Source: Metellina segmentata
Lineage: Eukaryota; Arthropoda; Arachnida; Araneae; Tetragnathidae
DNA: 64,000 nt
Direction of reading: 5' to 3'
Assembly: GCA_947359465.1 (NCBI GenBank)
Contig: OX375875.1
Location: 56,291,583 to 56,355,582, forward strand
Below the pieces are notes generated by a model. That model made no database searches. It had not been told where the DNA came from and was given only the letters and a program-made list of their open reading frames with translations. Position 1 is the stretch's first letter. Each line of letters starts with the position of its first letter. Position numbers and translations under genes: made by a program. Below are positions 48,316 through 59,600 of the stretch, piece after piece.

Positions 48316-48656
48316 ATCCTCACGGGGTTTCGATAAGATGTCTCGTCCATCAAGATCTGATCAATTTTACTAATGACCAGATAAATCAATATCACGACAT
48401 TGTCGAATTTGTCACGAAGACAAAATTGAGATATGGTCGGTTTTCTTCTCATGATGAAATAGTTAGTTCATCAAGGCCGAGTCAGTTATGTCATTAACGA
48501 AATATCTCGTCAATCAAGACCGAGTCAGTTATGTTATTAACGAAATATCTCGTCAATCAAGACCGAGTCAGTTATGTTATTAACGAAATATCTCGTCAAT
48601 CAAGACCGAGTCAGTTTAGTTGAAAACGAGACACCTCTTGAGGAAAACCTCCAAAA
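48316..48656 (+). mobile_element. TTAA-type palindromic MITE, copy D (expanded)
   Basis: The left end TCCTCACGGGGTTTCGATAA follows TTAA (48312-48315). The right end is GAGGAAAACCTCC. It is the longest copy because a 43-bp module is repeated in its second half. Confidence 0.78.
48481..48628 (+). repeat. 43-bp tandem array inside MITE copy D
   Basis: Units starting GTCAGTTATGT at 48481, 48524 and 48567, with a partial fourth at 48610, are nearly identical. Each carries ACGAAATATCTCGTCAAT and CAAGACCGA. The other four copies have only one or two such modules. Confidence 0.92.
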
Positions 48657-51600
48657 TGATATATTTGAAAACTTTAGCAAAACATTTTGAATACAGGATA
48701 AACCACTGTAATTTCGGAATGAATTTTAAAAAATAGAAAATTCCTCTTCAGGAATTTTTGATGCGTATCTTACCACTAGACTTTCCACTTTTCCAAGCCC
48801 TTCAAATGAAACTATAATGTGGAAATAACGATTTTAATAACAAATGATTTGGTACTGCATTTAAGGTGAACGCATTTAAAAAACATGGTGCCAAGTTAAA
48901 ACCCAAGTTTTACTTTTAACTATCCTGAGACACAATGACTAGCGTTAATCCTTTTGACGTCATTGCAAATCTGTGTTGTGTTGACGGAAGCGTAACCCCA
49001 AAAAAGGGAGATCCCTTTAAAATTGTCAGGGTTTGGACAAAGGAAGTGCTCACCCCTTCTTTGGTCAATGCGTACCAGCAGTTGTTCATTTAGACCGGAC
49101 CATCAAAGAAGACCTGTGGCAGTGATAGATTGGACAGCCACGGGCTACTTCGAGGTTCGAGAATACCGATAGTATGAGAGGATTCTTTTGAAGAGGAATG
49201 ACTGGTAAGACTTTGAAATATTGCGTCAGTTCTGAGGACCAAGATAGATTCGATTGATTTTTTGGAATAGGGGGCGGGCCCCCTAGTATACAGAATAAAA
49301 CCCCAAATATTTCAGGTTTTGAGTGTTCTCCTTTCAACGATAAATTAAGTATACATAAAACCGTTCACATACGGTAAACTGCGTTTGAGTTACTTATATG
49401 TATAACTTTTTTAAAGAACGGAAGTATGGGAGGTTCTGAATCTTCATCACGATTTCGAGCGATTGTTTTTAATACAAATTTAATGACAAACCTCTAAAAT
49501 AATTTTATAAAATTAGCAGTAATAATAGTTTGACGTAACTTAAAATAAGTTTTTATAATAAAACCTAAATTTGGGACCAGATTTTTTGAAGTTTTCAGTG
49601 TCATTTTTTTTTTACTGTTTCTCTTCTAAAAATGAAGCGGTTGCAGTCCGGTATCGAACCGAGCATTAGTTATACAGAGTCGTAAACCAATGATTTGCCA
49701 TTTTGTATACCAATGATTTTTTTTAATCTAAAATATTTATATTGGTAATATTCTGAGAATATTCGTGAATGTGCCGAAATGCTCATACGCGGAACGCCTA
49801 TATAACATCTGTATAGCAAACATCAGTGACCAAGAAAGTAAAACGAAATTTTTTCTACTGAAAATGAAGGTCAAAATAGTTAATTCGATCTCAAATCTGA
49901 GCAAGTTCGCGTTGCCAGTACAAGTTCTTATTTCAAAATTCGAGAGACCTGATTTTTTTCAAATAATTAGCCTAAATATAAAACTTTTAATATGCATAAG
50001 AGACCAGGGATTTTGTTTAATTTTCGTGTCGCATGAAATCTCGCATGAAAGGTGCTTATGAGACCTAACAAATATAAATGTTTGGTAGTAAGAATGAGAT
50101 ATGGAAATCAGCAAAAATTATTTTTATGATATTGGTCTTTGAAAACTACAATACGCTACAAGATTTAGATACTCCAATGATTGATAACTAATTTAAATGT
50201 AAAATACCACATCGCATACATAAATGTATCAACATTCCTTATGAACATGCAGTAATTAATATTTATGTAATTTTAATGCGTGCACTTAAAAAATTTGCAA
50301 ATGTATAAACGAGCAAATTTGTTGAAACCGGTTTCTCATGTTATAAAACACAATTTACGTGGTCTCACAAAAGTTGGGAATCACTGTCCTACAATATGGG
50401 ATTACAATAACTAAGAACGTTTTTCAATTCATTTTAAAATTTTCACGGGACTGCATGATGTTTGTAAAGGTTTTCCCTATTTACTCATCTTGTTTTAGTT
50501 AACTCAATGGGACCATTCAGCTAATCGTGCATCCGACAACCCCTTTGTACCCACTCGATATCCTTCTTGACAAACGTTGTCTGGTGTTTAGCACAGAGTG
50601 ACCAAATAGAGATCTTGCGTCATAAAATTCAAACAAACAACCTCCTTGAGACTTATAAAACGTGCGATTCCCTGGGAGTCGAGGTAAACCTAATAGAAAT
50701 AACGGGACAACTATGCACTTCATTATTCAATTTATTGGAAATATAGGCTACACCGTGCTAGTTAAACACAAAGTCGAAGATCAAATATTTAAAAAAGTAA
50801 TATTTAACGTGTAAAAATTGTTTCTAAAAGAGTGTGTGTGTGGGGGGGGGTATTAAATATATATTCCACTCTTTCAAAAAAAGCAACTTTTAGTTTTTCA
50901 ACAAACTATTTCTTATCAACGCAGTTTAACCTTTCCAAGAGACCTGGGCACCCACATAGTTTACCCTTCTCACAGTAACTTGAACTTCTTTAGGCTACTA
51001 GTACGTCACGAGGTTTGTTTACTAAATTTTTCTTCCATTTTTACAGTGTTTCGTTATTACTTTTTAAAAAATTTAGTTTTTCTATAATTTAAATGCGTAA
51101 TTTAACCTCTGGATTTTTTTTTGTATTCTGAAGAACTGTTTGTTTCTGAAAGGAAGTGAAAATGATTATTTGTCAGAATCGATCATATGCATTGTAACTA
51201 GTTTCTAAACATTTGGGTACCTATAAAAGGTCAGTTTACACTCTATTTATAGAGCGTAACTTTGATTTTACACTTAAAAAAAACAGAACAAATGCAAACT
51301 TTTATTATTTATCCATAAAAAAACAACTTTTAAAGGCTGTATGAACTTTAAAATAATTAACGAGTACCGATGAACAAACGCAAATTTATCAGCAATACTG
51401 AAATACAATATAAATATTTTACACAAATAATTCGAAATTTACTATAGCATTTTTGTCACTACATACTACCCTATTTTAATGTGGGCGCCCTTTGTGGCAC
51501 GATTCATATTAAACCGATACGCAATTTTAATGCACGTATTTGCTCAAATGGATTTCGAAATAGTGTTGTTTACTTGCGTGTTTCGTGTCTTCAATTCTTC

Positions 51601-51747
51601 AAACAATTGAACTATTTTTATGCCAAAAAATAACTTGATGCCATGTAAACCTATCTATCGAAAACCGCAAACTTCTTATGCATTCTTCTTAAACATGGCA
51701 ATTATAATATATTTAGAAATGTGTCATATTTTTCGGCCACCTTGTTC
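48657..51747. other. 3.1 kb unassigned DNA
   Basis: No supported gene. Two weak signals are listed as findings: a 52-codon frame at 48934-49092 and a tRNA-like fragment near 49631-49703. A G run lies at 50842-50849. Confidence 0.45.
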
Positions 51748-51749
51748 TA

Positions 51750-53260
51750 CACTGCTTGACAATTGCTAAGGAACATCCGATTTATGCAAAACTGCGATTC
51801 GGAAAGCCGATCAATCTTAGAAAATATACGTGCTTAGGGTACTGTAGAGCAAGGTCTCTTATCTGTATAAAAGACAGTGCACGCTACCTGTTTATTAAAT
51901 GAAATTTAAAGCAGTAAAGTATCCACAGAAAATCACGATTTAGAGTATTTAAAGCCGTTCAGATAAATTCCGTCTCGTGGTGAAAGTATCAAGTGTAGAA
52001 TGTCCGTAAGGCATCATTTGAGTGAATCTGACCGTGGTCGAGCAGTTGGAGCGGCTCGAAGCTGGGCAAAGTGTCACCCAAGTTGCCGCAGCAATGCGTG
52101 TCAAAAAGCGTTATTTCGCGGTACTAATGGGCCGCGGAAGGTGGAAATGCTTTGAGAAAGCATATTGGTGGTCGTGATTGGAGCACCACACCCAGAGATG
52201 ATGCACATATATCCCTAACAGCAATAAGGGACAAACATCTCTCTCCGGGACAGATTGGTTCAGATCCTGCAACCGGTATCGGCACTCGTGCATCTACCAA
52301 AACAATTTCTCGGCGATCAAATCAAGCTCGCTTGTATGTACGGGAGTATGTTAAGTGTGTTTCGTTACAACCACGCCATCGTCTGGAAAAGTTATACTGG
52401 TGTAAAGAACATATTCGTTGGAATCATCAACAGTGGTCCAAAGTCTTATTTTCCGGCGAATCCAGATTCACCGTGAAGAGGGATTCTGGACACCAACTAG
52501 TGTGGAGAGATGGGTACCCGTTACACACCACAGAATGCTCGTGAGGTTGATCGTTATGGCCGAGGGGTTATGGCAGAACACAGCAACACATCTTTGACGC
52601 TGGTGTCCTTACATCACAGCGGTATTGCACGGAGACTCTCCTGGGTCATGTTCGTTTATTTCGGGGTGAAGTGGATCCAGACTTTCTGTTCATGGGTGAA
52701 AATGCATGCCCGTACACGACAGTTGATGTCTATGAGACACTAGAGAACGAAGATATTGAGCGCATGGAATGGCTTCCGTATTCACCGGACTTAAATCCTA
52801 TTGAACATGCTTGGGATGCTCTATGTAGACGTGTTTCACAAAGAAATCAACCATCCCAAACTGTGCAGGCGCTAAAAATTGCTTTGAGAGAGGAATGGGA
52901 CAATATCCCCCAATCACTACTTGACTGTTTAGTGGAGAGCATGCATATATGTGCTAATGTGCATAGGTTGCTGAATGTGCATTAGTGTGCAAGGAGGCCT
53001 CAGTTCTTACTGAGTGACTGTATATGTCATGACTCCGGATAGAAAGAACATTTTTCGAGACTTTGGAAATTGCTCTACGGATCATCTTTTTATATTTCTA
53101 TCATCTTGCTTTTCCATCTGCCAAAATCCGTAACATGTTGCGTAATACTTAATGCACAGTGTCTTAATTAAATGTGTACTAAGTTTCGTTTCTTTGATCA
53201 ATGAATATTACTAATTATTTTAAAAATTGTGTTTGATCCTTTAGCAATTGTCAAGCAGTG
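51750..53260 (+). mobile_element. Tc1-like element, full length, ends intact
   Basis: Inverted ends CACTGCTTGACAATTGCTAA are identical for 20 bp. TA flanks both sides (51748-51749 and 53261-53262). The length, 1,511 bp, is normal for a complete Tc1-type element. The transposase is on the plus strand but broken. Confidence 0.95.
52000..52985 (+). pseudogene. Tc1-family transposase, catalytic residues mutated
   Basis: It starts with ATG at 52000 (MSVRHHLSESDRGRAVG), then a one-base shift leads into RLEAGQSVTQVAAAMRV, the first helix-turn-helix. Frame 52152-52544 holds the TISRRSNQARLY and WNHQQWSKVLFSGESRF parts, and frame 52671-52985 the C-terminus. The first catalytic Asp (usual TDESRF) is Gly, and the second (usual MDDNARPH) is altered to MGENACPY. 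The Glu of LNPIEHAW is kept. So even with the frameshifts ignored the enzyme would be inactive. Its ends remain intact, and it could in principle be mobilised by a related enzyme. Confidence 0.92.
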
Positions 53261-53262
53261 TA

Positions 53263-53565
53263 GTATTATCTTCCAATTATAAGGTTTAATTATTATTACC
53301 AGCAAAATTTAAGATTCTTATATCTTGTACGATTGACTTATATGACAGATCTGTAGTAAAATACTAACAGAGCACTATGTTCTAGCTAAAATGAAATGAG
53401 TAAGAAAACCCTCGCATAGTTTAATTTCGTAGGTAGTAGTCGTTCTCAGTACTTTTGTGCAAAAAGATGGCCCGTTTATGAGTGATAAAATATGAAATGA
53501 CAAAAAGGCCGCCTTTGATCTGTGTTTATTAGAAACACGTTTACCCTTGCCGTTATTTGAATGTT
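53263..53565. other. Spacer
   Basis: AT-rich DNA of about 300 bp; nothing recognised. Confidence 0.5.
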
Positions 53566-53569
53566 TTAA

Positions 53570-54765
53570 CGCTAGAACGTCCGCCATTGCGATTACCCTT
53601 AAACGTTCGCAGGTGTCATTTCGACACCGGTAAATAAATCGCATAAAATAATTGCAATAACTTAATATTACCAATACGAATATTCAGTTGATTTAACTTT
53701 TATGATTCTTTCATGAAATTTACATAGAATATGACCCTAATATACCAAAAACAATATATGTAGAAAATAAGTTTCGGAAGTTTGGGATAAATCTATCCCA
53801 AACTTCCGAAATCACAGACAAATTGTTGACTCAAATTCTCTTAAAACATGTAGATTTTAAATCAACTCTTAAAAATCAAAGGATTTCTCTAAATCTATTT
53901 GGACCCATTGTTTCTTAACATATGTTTAGGCTCCAAGAGTCAAACCTTAGGGACTGCCAGTTCAATGTTATTTACACTACTTACTTCACGAGCATAGAAT
54001 ATCGCATGAAAAACATACTGTTCATCAGTGGATACAGACCAGCTGATATCTCTCAAAATTCATTTAGCTTCAACATTTGTGCATTTTATTATGCATTCGA
54101 ATATGTAACTGTAGATGAGAAGTAACCACGAACAAATTAAGTATTCATTGACGCTTTGTTTCGCACAGTTAGTCGGACAACTACTTTGACATAAACAAAA
54201 TCTAGCAGAAAAATTGGTTGTGACATTGCCATTATGCGGTATCCATTCTGTGCCGTCCCTAGTGGCATATATATCCAGATTAGTTGGGATATTATCAGTT
54301 TCATCTGCCCTTTTTTGAGGTTCTTCGCACCCTCTTCCATGTAAAATGAGGGCATCGGAATCGAAATTCGAACATGAGAGCTCCCTACCATCCAATTCAT
54401 ATTGTGCAAGTTCTCGCAACAAATTACAAACAATTTATACAGGATTTTGACCTTTCCAACATAGCCATCGTTTTTTTTTGTCTGAAGTACACGTACACAA
54501 GGTTCGAAAATCAAAGCTGTTTTTTTTTATAAGCAGATAAACAAATGTAAACGACGAAACACTTAGACCCAATCACACTAGTATAATTTATTCGTTTCCG
54601 CTATGAACATGTAAACATTTTTTTTTCAAAGTCAAACAGATGTGCAATAAAAATTTGTTTTGGTTAGATAATAATGTTTGCTACTCAATGATCTTGTATT
54701 AAGTGGAAGCTATTTAAAATGGTAAATTCTCTTGGTGTCGAAACGACACCAGCGGAAGTTCTAGG
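53570..54765 (-). mobile_element. piggyBac-type element, internally deleted
   Basis: A TTAA (53566-53569) precedes the left end CGCTAGAACGTCCGCC. Read inward from the right, the end is CCTAGAACTTCCGCTGG, next to TAAA, a decayed TTAA. Each end carries the palindrome GGTGTC(G/A)(A/T)(A/T)(A/T)CGACACC just inside (53612-53628 and 54734-54750), and a similar one lies outside at 54917-54933. A transposase remnant is on the minus strand. At about 1.2 kb it is half the usual length. Confidence 0.78.
54060..54430 (-). pseudogene. piggyBac transposase N-terminal fragment
   Basis: The minus-strand frame includes NIPTNLDIYATRDGTEWIPHN, resembling the DGTxW segment before the DDE domain of piggyBac-derived enzymes. 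A decayed acidic residue-poor stretch follows, then AKQSVNEYL and CIIKCTNVEAK, matching the usual helix that ends in IxxxTNxEA. A short part of the region between is missing or shifted. The catalytic DDD domain is absent. The overlapping frame at 54137-54514 is a shadow in another frame. Confidence 0.65.
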
Positions 54766-55674
54766 TAAATTTAGCTTTAAAATTTTTATAAATGAATCTA
54801 GACCAACGACCAACGAAGTTCTACAGTGTATTCATATAGCAAAATGATTAAAAGTCACCAAAATTTTTCAAATTCAATTCACAAATGCGGAAAGGAGAAC
54901 AACATAAACAGTTTCCGGTGTCGAATCGACATCGAAAAAAAAGGTGGAATTTAAACTATTTTCTCTCGTTTGTCGAAAATAGTTATTTCCTTGTGAAAGC
55001 GAGAAGCTCTTGAAAACTGCACTCAAAACTAGTGTCACACATGTCCTTTTCTTTAACCATCATAATTACTTGCATCATAACCTTGCATTCCTTTTTGTTA
55101 TCTGATAACATCTGAGTATGCAGAAGACAACATGTTATATCTTCTTTTATTATTGGAAGAAAAGCCGACACTGATCTTACTAGAGAGGGAACGGATAGTT
55201 ATCACGCTGACTATAGAAGCAGCTTTTTTCTTTTTTATTTTCAAAATATTATTATGGACTGGTATGGTTTGGGCTTGGTAGGTTGTCAGTCGAAAATATC
55301 ATTCATGACCCTCATGCCCAATTTCTGTAGGGGAAATCTGCTCTTTTGAGAAGCGGGTATTGAAATTTGAATCTATCAAAGGAACAAGTAGGAAGGAGCA
55401 AAAAGACTAGGGACATATCGATGAGGAGATGAGCTGCTTTGCAGCGGGAGCTCCGTAAGTAATATGTCCAGTACAGTACAGTTGAGTACAGTCCAGTACA
55501 GTTGAGAGGTTAGTGTGTGAATCGATTGTCTAGAGTGCATGCACACTTTGATACTATAACATTTATCAGGATCTTTCTATTAACTAGCACTTTTTGTTGT
55601 ATCTGTTTCACAAAACTTCTGATACGAAGATTATTTTAATTTCCGTCTTCACAAACATATAAGTTCTAGCGATA
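54766..55674. other. Unassigned DNA
   Basis: Contains the third GGTGTCGAATCGACATC palindrome at 54917-54933, so the piggyBac remnant or a second copy may extend this far. Short GTACAGT(A/T) repeats lie at 55468-55506. No gene is recognised. Confidence 0.45.
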
Positions 55675-55676
55675 TA

Positions 55677-56648
55677 CACTGTTGTAAGAAATTAAGAGAA
55701 TTTCCAGACTTGGTCGATTATCTCTAGAACTACTGTACCGATTTTAATGAAATCTGATATGTACATACATTGATACAATGCAAAACAAATAACCATTCAA
55801 TAATTGTATTACACAAGCATGATCGTGCGTAACACTCGTTGGAGTCGGAAGGTATAAAACAGCGGTTGCAGAATAAACAAAAAAAATGGGTTAATAGGAG
55901 GTATGGTCCCCTCTTACAGAGATACAGGTCTCGCAGCGTGATTTCATACTTGAAATAAGGCAGTTTATCATTTCCTGTAGCAATTGGTCCCACGCGTTCA
56001 GAACCGATGTTTTCATTCCATGGATGGTTCTCGGAGGGGGTTTGCGAGTTGCAATTGCCCTCCCCAGAGGGTCCCAGACATGCTCACACTAGGGTTAAGG
56101 TATGGAGATCTGGCTAGCAAATCCATCCGGCGAATAACCTCACTCTCTAGAAATTCGTCGACTAGAAGAGCTCTATGTGGCCTCGCGTTATCGTCCATTA
56201 AAATGAACTCAGGGCCAACTGCACCCCTGAATAGGCGAACATAGGGCCCCAAGACCTCATCCCTATACTTCACACCAGTCACACTGCCTCTTTCAAAGAC
56301 ATTGAGAGGTGTGCGGCCATCCAACATAATGCCTGCCCAACCATTAAACCTCCTCCGCCATAATGGTCGATTTCGCAGACATTGGAGGGTAGGTAGCCGG
56401 TACCTGGTTCTCTCTGCACCTCTCTGCACCATGATAAACGGATTCTCCTGTTCGTAGAAGTGGGCAGGATGCAAACAGCAGGTCTTCTTGAGAACAACCC
56501 TCTCTCATGTAGTCTTTTGGTAACAGTCACCTTGATACACGGGTTCCTGGGGCTGCATACAAGTCACGAGAGAACCGAGAAGCTGTAGCACTCCTGTTAC
56601 ACCTCACTATAATCGACAAATGGCGATCTTCTCTGGCCGTCGTGGAAT
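55677..56648 (-). mobile_element. Tc1-like element, 5' part truncated at a SINE junction
   Basis: The left end CACTGTTGTAAGAAATTAAG is preceded by TA (55675-55676). The other end is missing: transposase coding stops abruptly near 56645, where SINE-like sequence begins. About 200 bp or more of the element is lost there. Confidence 0.8.
55891..56640 (-). pseudogene. Tc1-family transposase, truncated and frameshifted
   Basis: Motifs in order: a start-less, decayed segment; KRLHERGLFSRRPAVC (second DNA-binding subdomain) at about 56520; a deletion that removes the first catalytic Asp; EPGTGYLPSNVCEIDHYGGG; FNGWAGIMLDGRTPL; and YVRLFRGAVGPEFILMDDNARPHRALLVDEFL with the second catalytic Asp intact. 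After SPYLNP a two-base insertion shifts frame, so the catalytic Glu is read only in another frame (EHVWD-like). The natural stop is at 55891. It is related to, but distinct from, the element at 51750-53260. Confidence 0.9.
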
Positions 56649-56846
56649 GGATGTTTGTAAGCGTATGGTGTAGTGGCGGCTGGTGCACCTTAAATCTGTT
56701 CTAGCCGAAAGTCCTCACGTTGGGTTGGTGTGAAATTTCGGAGAGTGTGGTTCCATCTCAGATGTTGCCTCGTCATATGACTGTGGTTCAAAATTACGTG
56801 GAGATACACCGAATAGCTTTGGCTGGGACAGTGCTAACAAGTAAAT
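56649..56846 (+). mobile_element. SINE fragment, chimeric between families 1 and 2
   Basis: It begins AATGGATGTTTGTAAGCGTA, as in family 1 just after the tRNA head. The next part (GTCCTCACGTTGGGTTGGTG) matches family 2, followed by the shared core (TTGCCTCGTCATATGACTGT, then GGTTCAAAATTACG). It has no tRNA head and a different tail. Confidence 0.65.
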
Positions 56847-57297
56847 AATTTCACTCGTATCCGTACATAACTAATAATAGGATTTATTTTTACACTTACT
56901 TATGCACACAACTTCGTATTTAGAATATACAATATCGTCATTGGCATAATTAAAACTTAAATAAAGTTCGTGAAAAATTTACAAGTAGTCTACGTAAATA
57001 AAAGACGATACTTGTCATGAATAATGTCAAGCAAAGCTTTCAACAATGATTCACCACCCTTTCTTTGCAAAGTTAAAAGCAGTTCATTGATTGCGAAATT
57101 CAGTGTTCGCAAACGAATACAGAAATTAACTAGTATATCTTAACAGTATCCATAAACAAATATTGATCAGATTCAAAAGAGATTAGCAGTTTATTATTTT
57201 TCAAGTTACATATTTAAATAATATATACACACTATAACAAACAAAATCGACGAACCAAGAAGGAGTTGTCCGATGGAGACAAAAATTGGTGGGTAGG
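56847..57297. other. AT-rich spacer between transposons
   Basis: Nothing recognised. Confidence 0.5.
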
Positions 57298-58407
57298 AAA
57301 ATGATGTACATAATAGAAAATTATTAAAATTTCAGAACAATTGAATATTTTATTTCAGAGTTACCGTAACAAGCTCAATAAGGCGTTGACCCGCCTGTAG
57401 CCTGGATGCAATCTGCCACACGGCGCGGCATAGACCGATAAAGCTCCCGGATGGTCTCCTGCGGTATTTCTTGCCAAATTTGCTCCAATTGTTGGACTAC
57501 GTCATCAACATTCCCTACCGGATGCAGTCGCCTTCCCATCATATCCCAGACATGCTCGATGGCAGATGGATCTAGTGATCTGGCTGGCCAAGGAAGTGTT
57601 TGACAAGCATGAAGACAGTTCATAGCAACACGTGCCGTATGTGGTCAGGCATTGTCTTGCTGAAAAATAAGCCCAGGGTACTGTGAAAGGAACGGTAGCA
57701 AAACAGGTCCCAGAATGTCGTCAACGTACCGCTGTGCAGTAAGTGTACCACTAATGACGACCAAAGGGGTCCGGCTATCAAGGGAAATGGCACCCCAGAC
57801 CATAACTCCTTGTTGAGGGCCCGTGTGGCGTGCAATAGTGAAAGCAGGATCTTCACGCTGCCCTGGGCGTCTCCAGAAGCGTCTTCGATGATCGTCAGGA
57901 CACAGTTGGAAGCGGGATTAGTCGCTAAAGACTATACGTCCCCAGTCAGCATCATTCCAGCCTGATAGAGCCAAGCACCGCTGTAATCTGGCTCTGATCT
58001 GACAAGCACTCTGTCCTCGGGATCTGTTGTGCCCTACGTCGACCTGACGCTGAAATATGCCATTGTCCACCCACTCTTACCAGCATCTTCTAATAGCCGC
58101 ATCGCTTCGACTCACATGACGAGTGATTCTCCGATTTGTCCAACCTGCCTCTTTCAATCCAATGATACGACCTTTTTCAGACTCTGAAAGTTGCTCGTAA
58201 TGAGCTCGAATCCTGCGGCGAGGCATTTTTTCAGTCGTTGAAAGGTATCCTAAATCGCAATGCAGCAGAAATTTTTAACAACAGTTCAAGAACAACTCCT
58301 TATATACATCTGCTGGATGCGCAGTTCCGATGCGCTGGAGATCGCACTATTCATTCATTGGACACCAAATTTTAATAATTTGCATATTTGGTCAAAACAT
58401 TTTCAAA
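57298..58407 (-). mobile_element. Tc1-like element, borders approximate
   Basis: Decayed inverted ends share ATTATTAAAATTT (57322-57334 and, inverted, 58371-58383) and a looser AAAATG segment outside. I could not fix the exact ends or a TA target pair. It carries a long transposase pseudogene. Confidence 0.7.
57375..58226 (-). pseudogene. Tc1-family DD34E-type transposase with few stops
   Basis: It opens MPRRRIRAHYEQLSESEKGR at 58226, with a helix-turn-helix (GWTNRRITRHVSRSDAAIRR) about 30 residues in. A deletion of roughly 65 codons follows. The catalytic half has stops at two conserved places: TAA for the Glu of SDESRF and TGA for the Arg of DNARPH. Both catalytic Asp and the later Glu (SAIEHVW) remain. 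The last 82 codons (57375-57623) are open and end GGSTPY. Decay is modest: it looks like a single frame with a few point changes plus one deletion. Confidence 0.9.
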
Positions 58408-58435
58408 CTCTGAAAGTTGCTCGTAATGAGCCGCC
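58177..58435. repeat. 27-bp direct duplication at the Tc1 right end
   Basis: CTCTGAAAGTTGCTCGTAAT and its continuation GAGC occur at 58178-58203 and again at 58409-58434 in the same orientation. The first is transposase coding sequence. The second lies outside the inverted-repeat-like AATTTGCATATTTGG, so it was probably copied there during rearrangement. Confidence 0.8.
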
Positions 58436-59354
58436 AATAGACCGCTGTGTTCCAGTGAGACGTTAATTAAATACTTGATTAAATTCCTTTTAAAGACATT
58501 CAAGAATGCGAGTTAATGGAACATTTCGTTTCTTAAAAACAAATTAAGAATTAAAGTAGGAGGAAGAAAGGACCAAACAGTAAGAAATGCAGTCGCCCGC
58601 TTCACCAAAACCTATTCGAACTCCCCAATTACCGTACTTCCTCAAGTTTTCAATTGGTACCGATTTATTAAATTGAACAATTGTGTGTAGTTTAAAGAGA
58701 ATCTCATGTGGCTTTTGCTGCGACAAAAATCATACCTTCAAATTTTTAATTTCCAACCTATGAATTCATGTCACTACATGTTGTAAATTGATTTTTGTTT
58801 TCTTTCTTGCTTCGTAAATTTTAATCGAACTTCAGATGAATTATATTTAAAAGACGATTTTAAACGAAAGATTGTGGTTCCAAATTTTCAATTCAACTTC
58901 TTTTCCCCGAAGAATGTAGAAAGTGTAGAATATACGAAACATAATTGCCCTGTTGAGATACTCTTTGTGACAGGACAAAGGCAAATACATTGTAAGAAAA
59001 ATACATACCTTATCGTAAGTTCCTATCAGGACGCTTAACACTAAGGGTCCAGTCGCACCTTCCCATTAGAGAACATGGGTAAACGAGGGGACGGAAAAGT
59101 GACCGTTCGAAAATTATCGGGATTGACACTTACGCTAGCATTTTGGTTTCCGAGATAACTCGGGCCTGCCGTTTTCACTACGAAAGTTTTTCCGAGATAT
59201 CTTGGGCTTGTCACTTAAAGGGTTACAGGTCTTAGTTGTGGAAGTTGCTAATGAAAGTTAACAAAATGAGAAGTTTGATGCAATAAATAAATGTCCAATG
59301 GGTGCGCCAGTAAAAATTGTAATATATTAAACACACGTCCATAAATCAAGTATA
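58436..59354. other. Unassigned DNA
   Basis: Nothing supported. Two copies of a TTCCGAGATA(A/T)CT(C/T)GGGC(C/T)TG motif lie 42 bp apart at about 59148 and 59190. Confidence 0.5.
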
Positions 59355-59600
59355 GTACTGGATTCGCATCAAGGTCACCTGATATCAATCCAATTGGGCA
59401 TTTTAGGATGCTCTCAGGCACAGTAGTGTAGCCTAAGCAACGACACCAAGGACCTCACAAGAGCAAAGTCATGCTCTGGTGCACAAATTGCGCTCTGGAA
59501 CAGATGATCCTGTATAGCCGTGTGAAAAACATGTCTACCTGTTCTGAGGATTGCACTATGATTCAATATTCAGCGTTCAGGCTTTCAGCAGTCATAAAAT
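59355..59600 (+). pseudogene. Possible Tc1-like transposase C-terminal fragment
   Basis: The plus strand reads SPDINPIGHFRMLSGTVV from about 59374, resembling the SPDLNPIEHxWDxL motif with Glu changed to Gly. After a break it reads ALVHKLRSGTDDP, in the position where family members have ALxxEWxxIPQ. The match is short, and the frames change at least twice. Confidence 0.4.

Noticed and set aside
41693..50390. CAATGGTTCTCAAAGTGTGG and a GGGAATCACTG end as the two termini of one 8.7-kb hAT element
   Set aside because: The flanking eight bases do not match and no transposase lies between; each may be a separate fragment or chance.
54137..54514. 125-codon frame overlapping the piggyBac fragment
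   Set aside because: Motifs DGTEW and TNVEA lie in the other frame; this one is a shadow.
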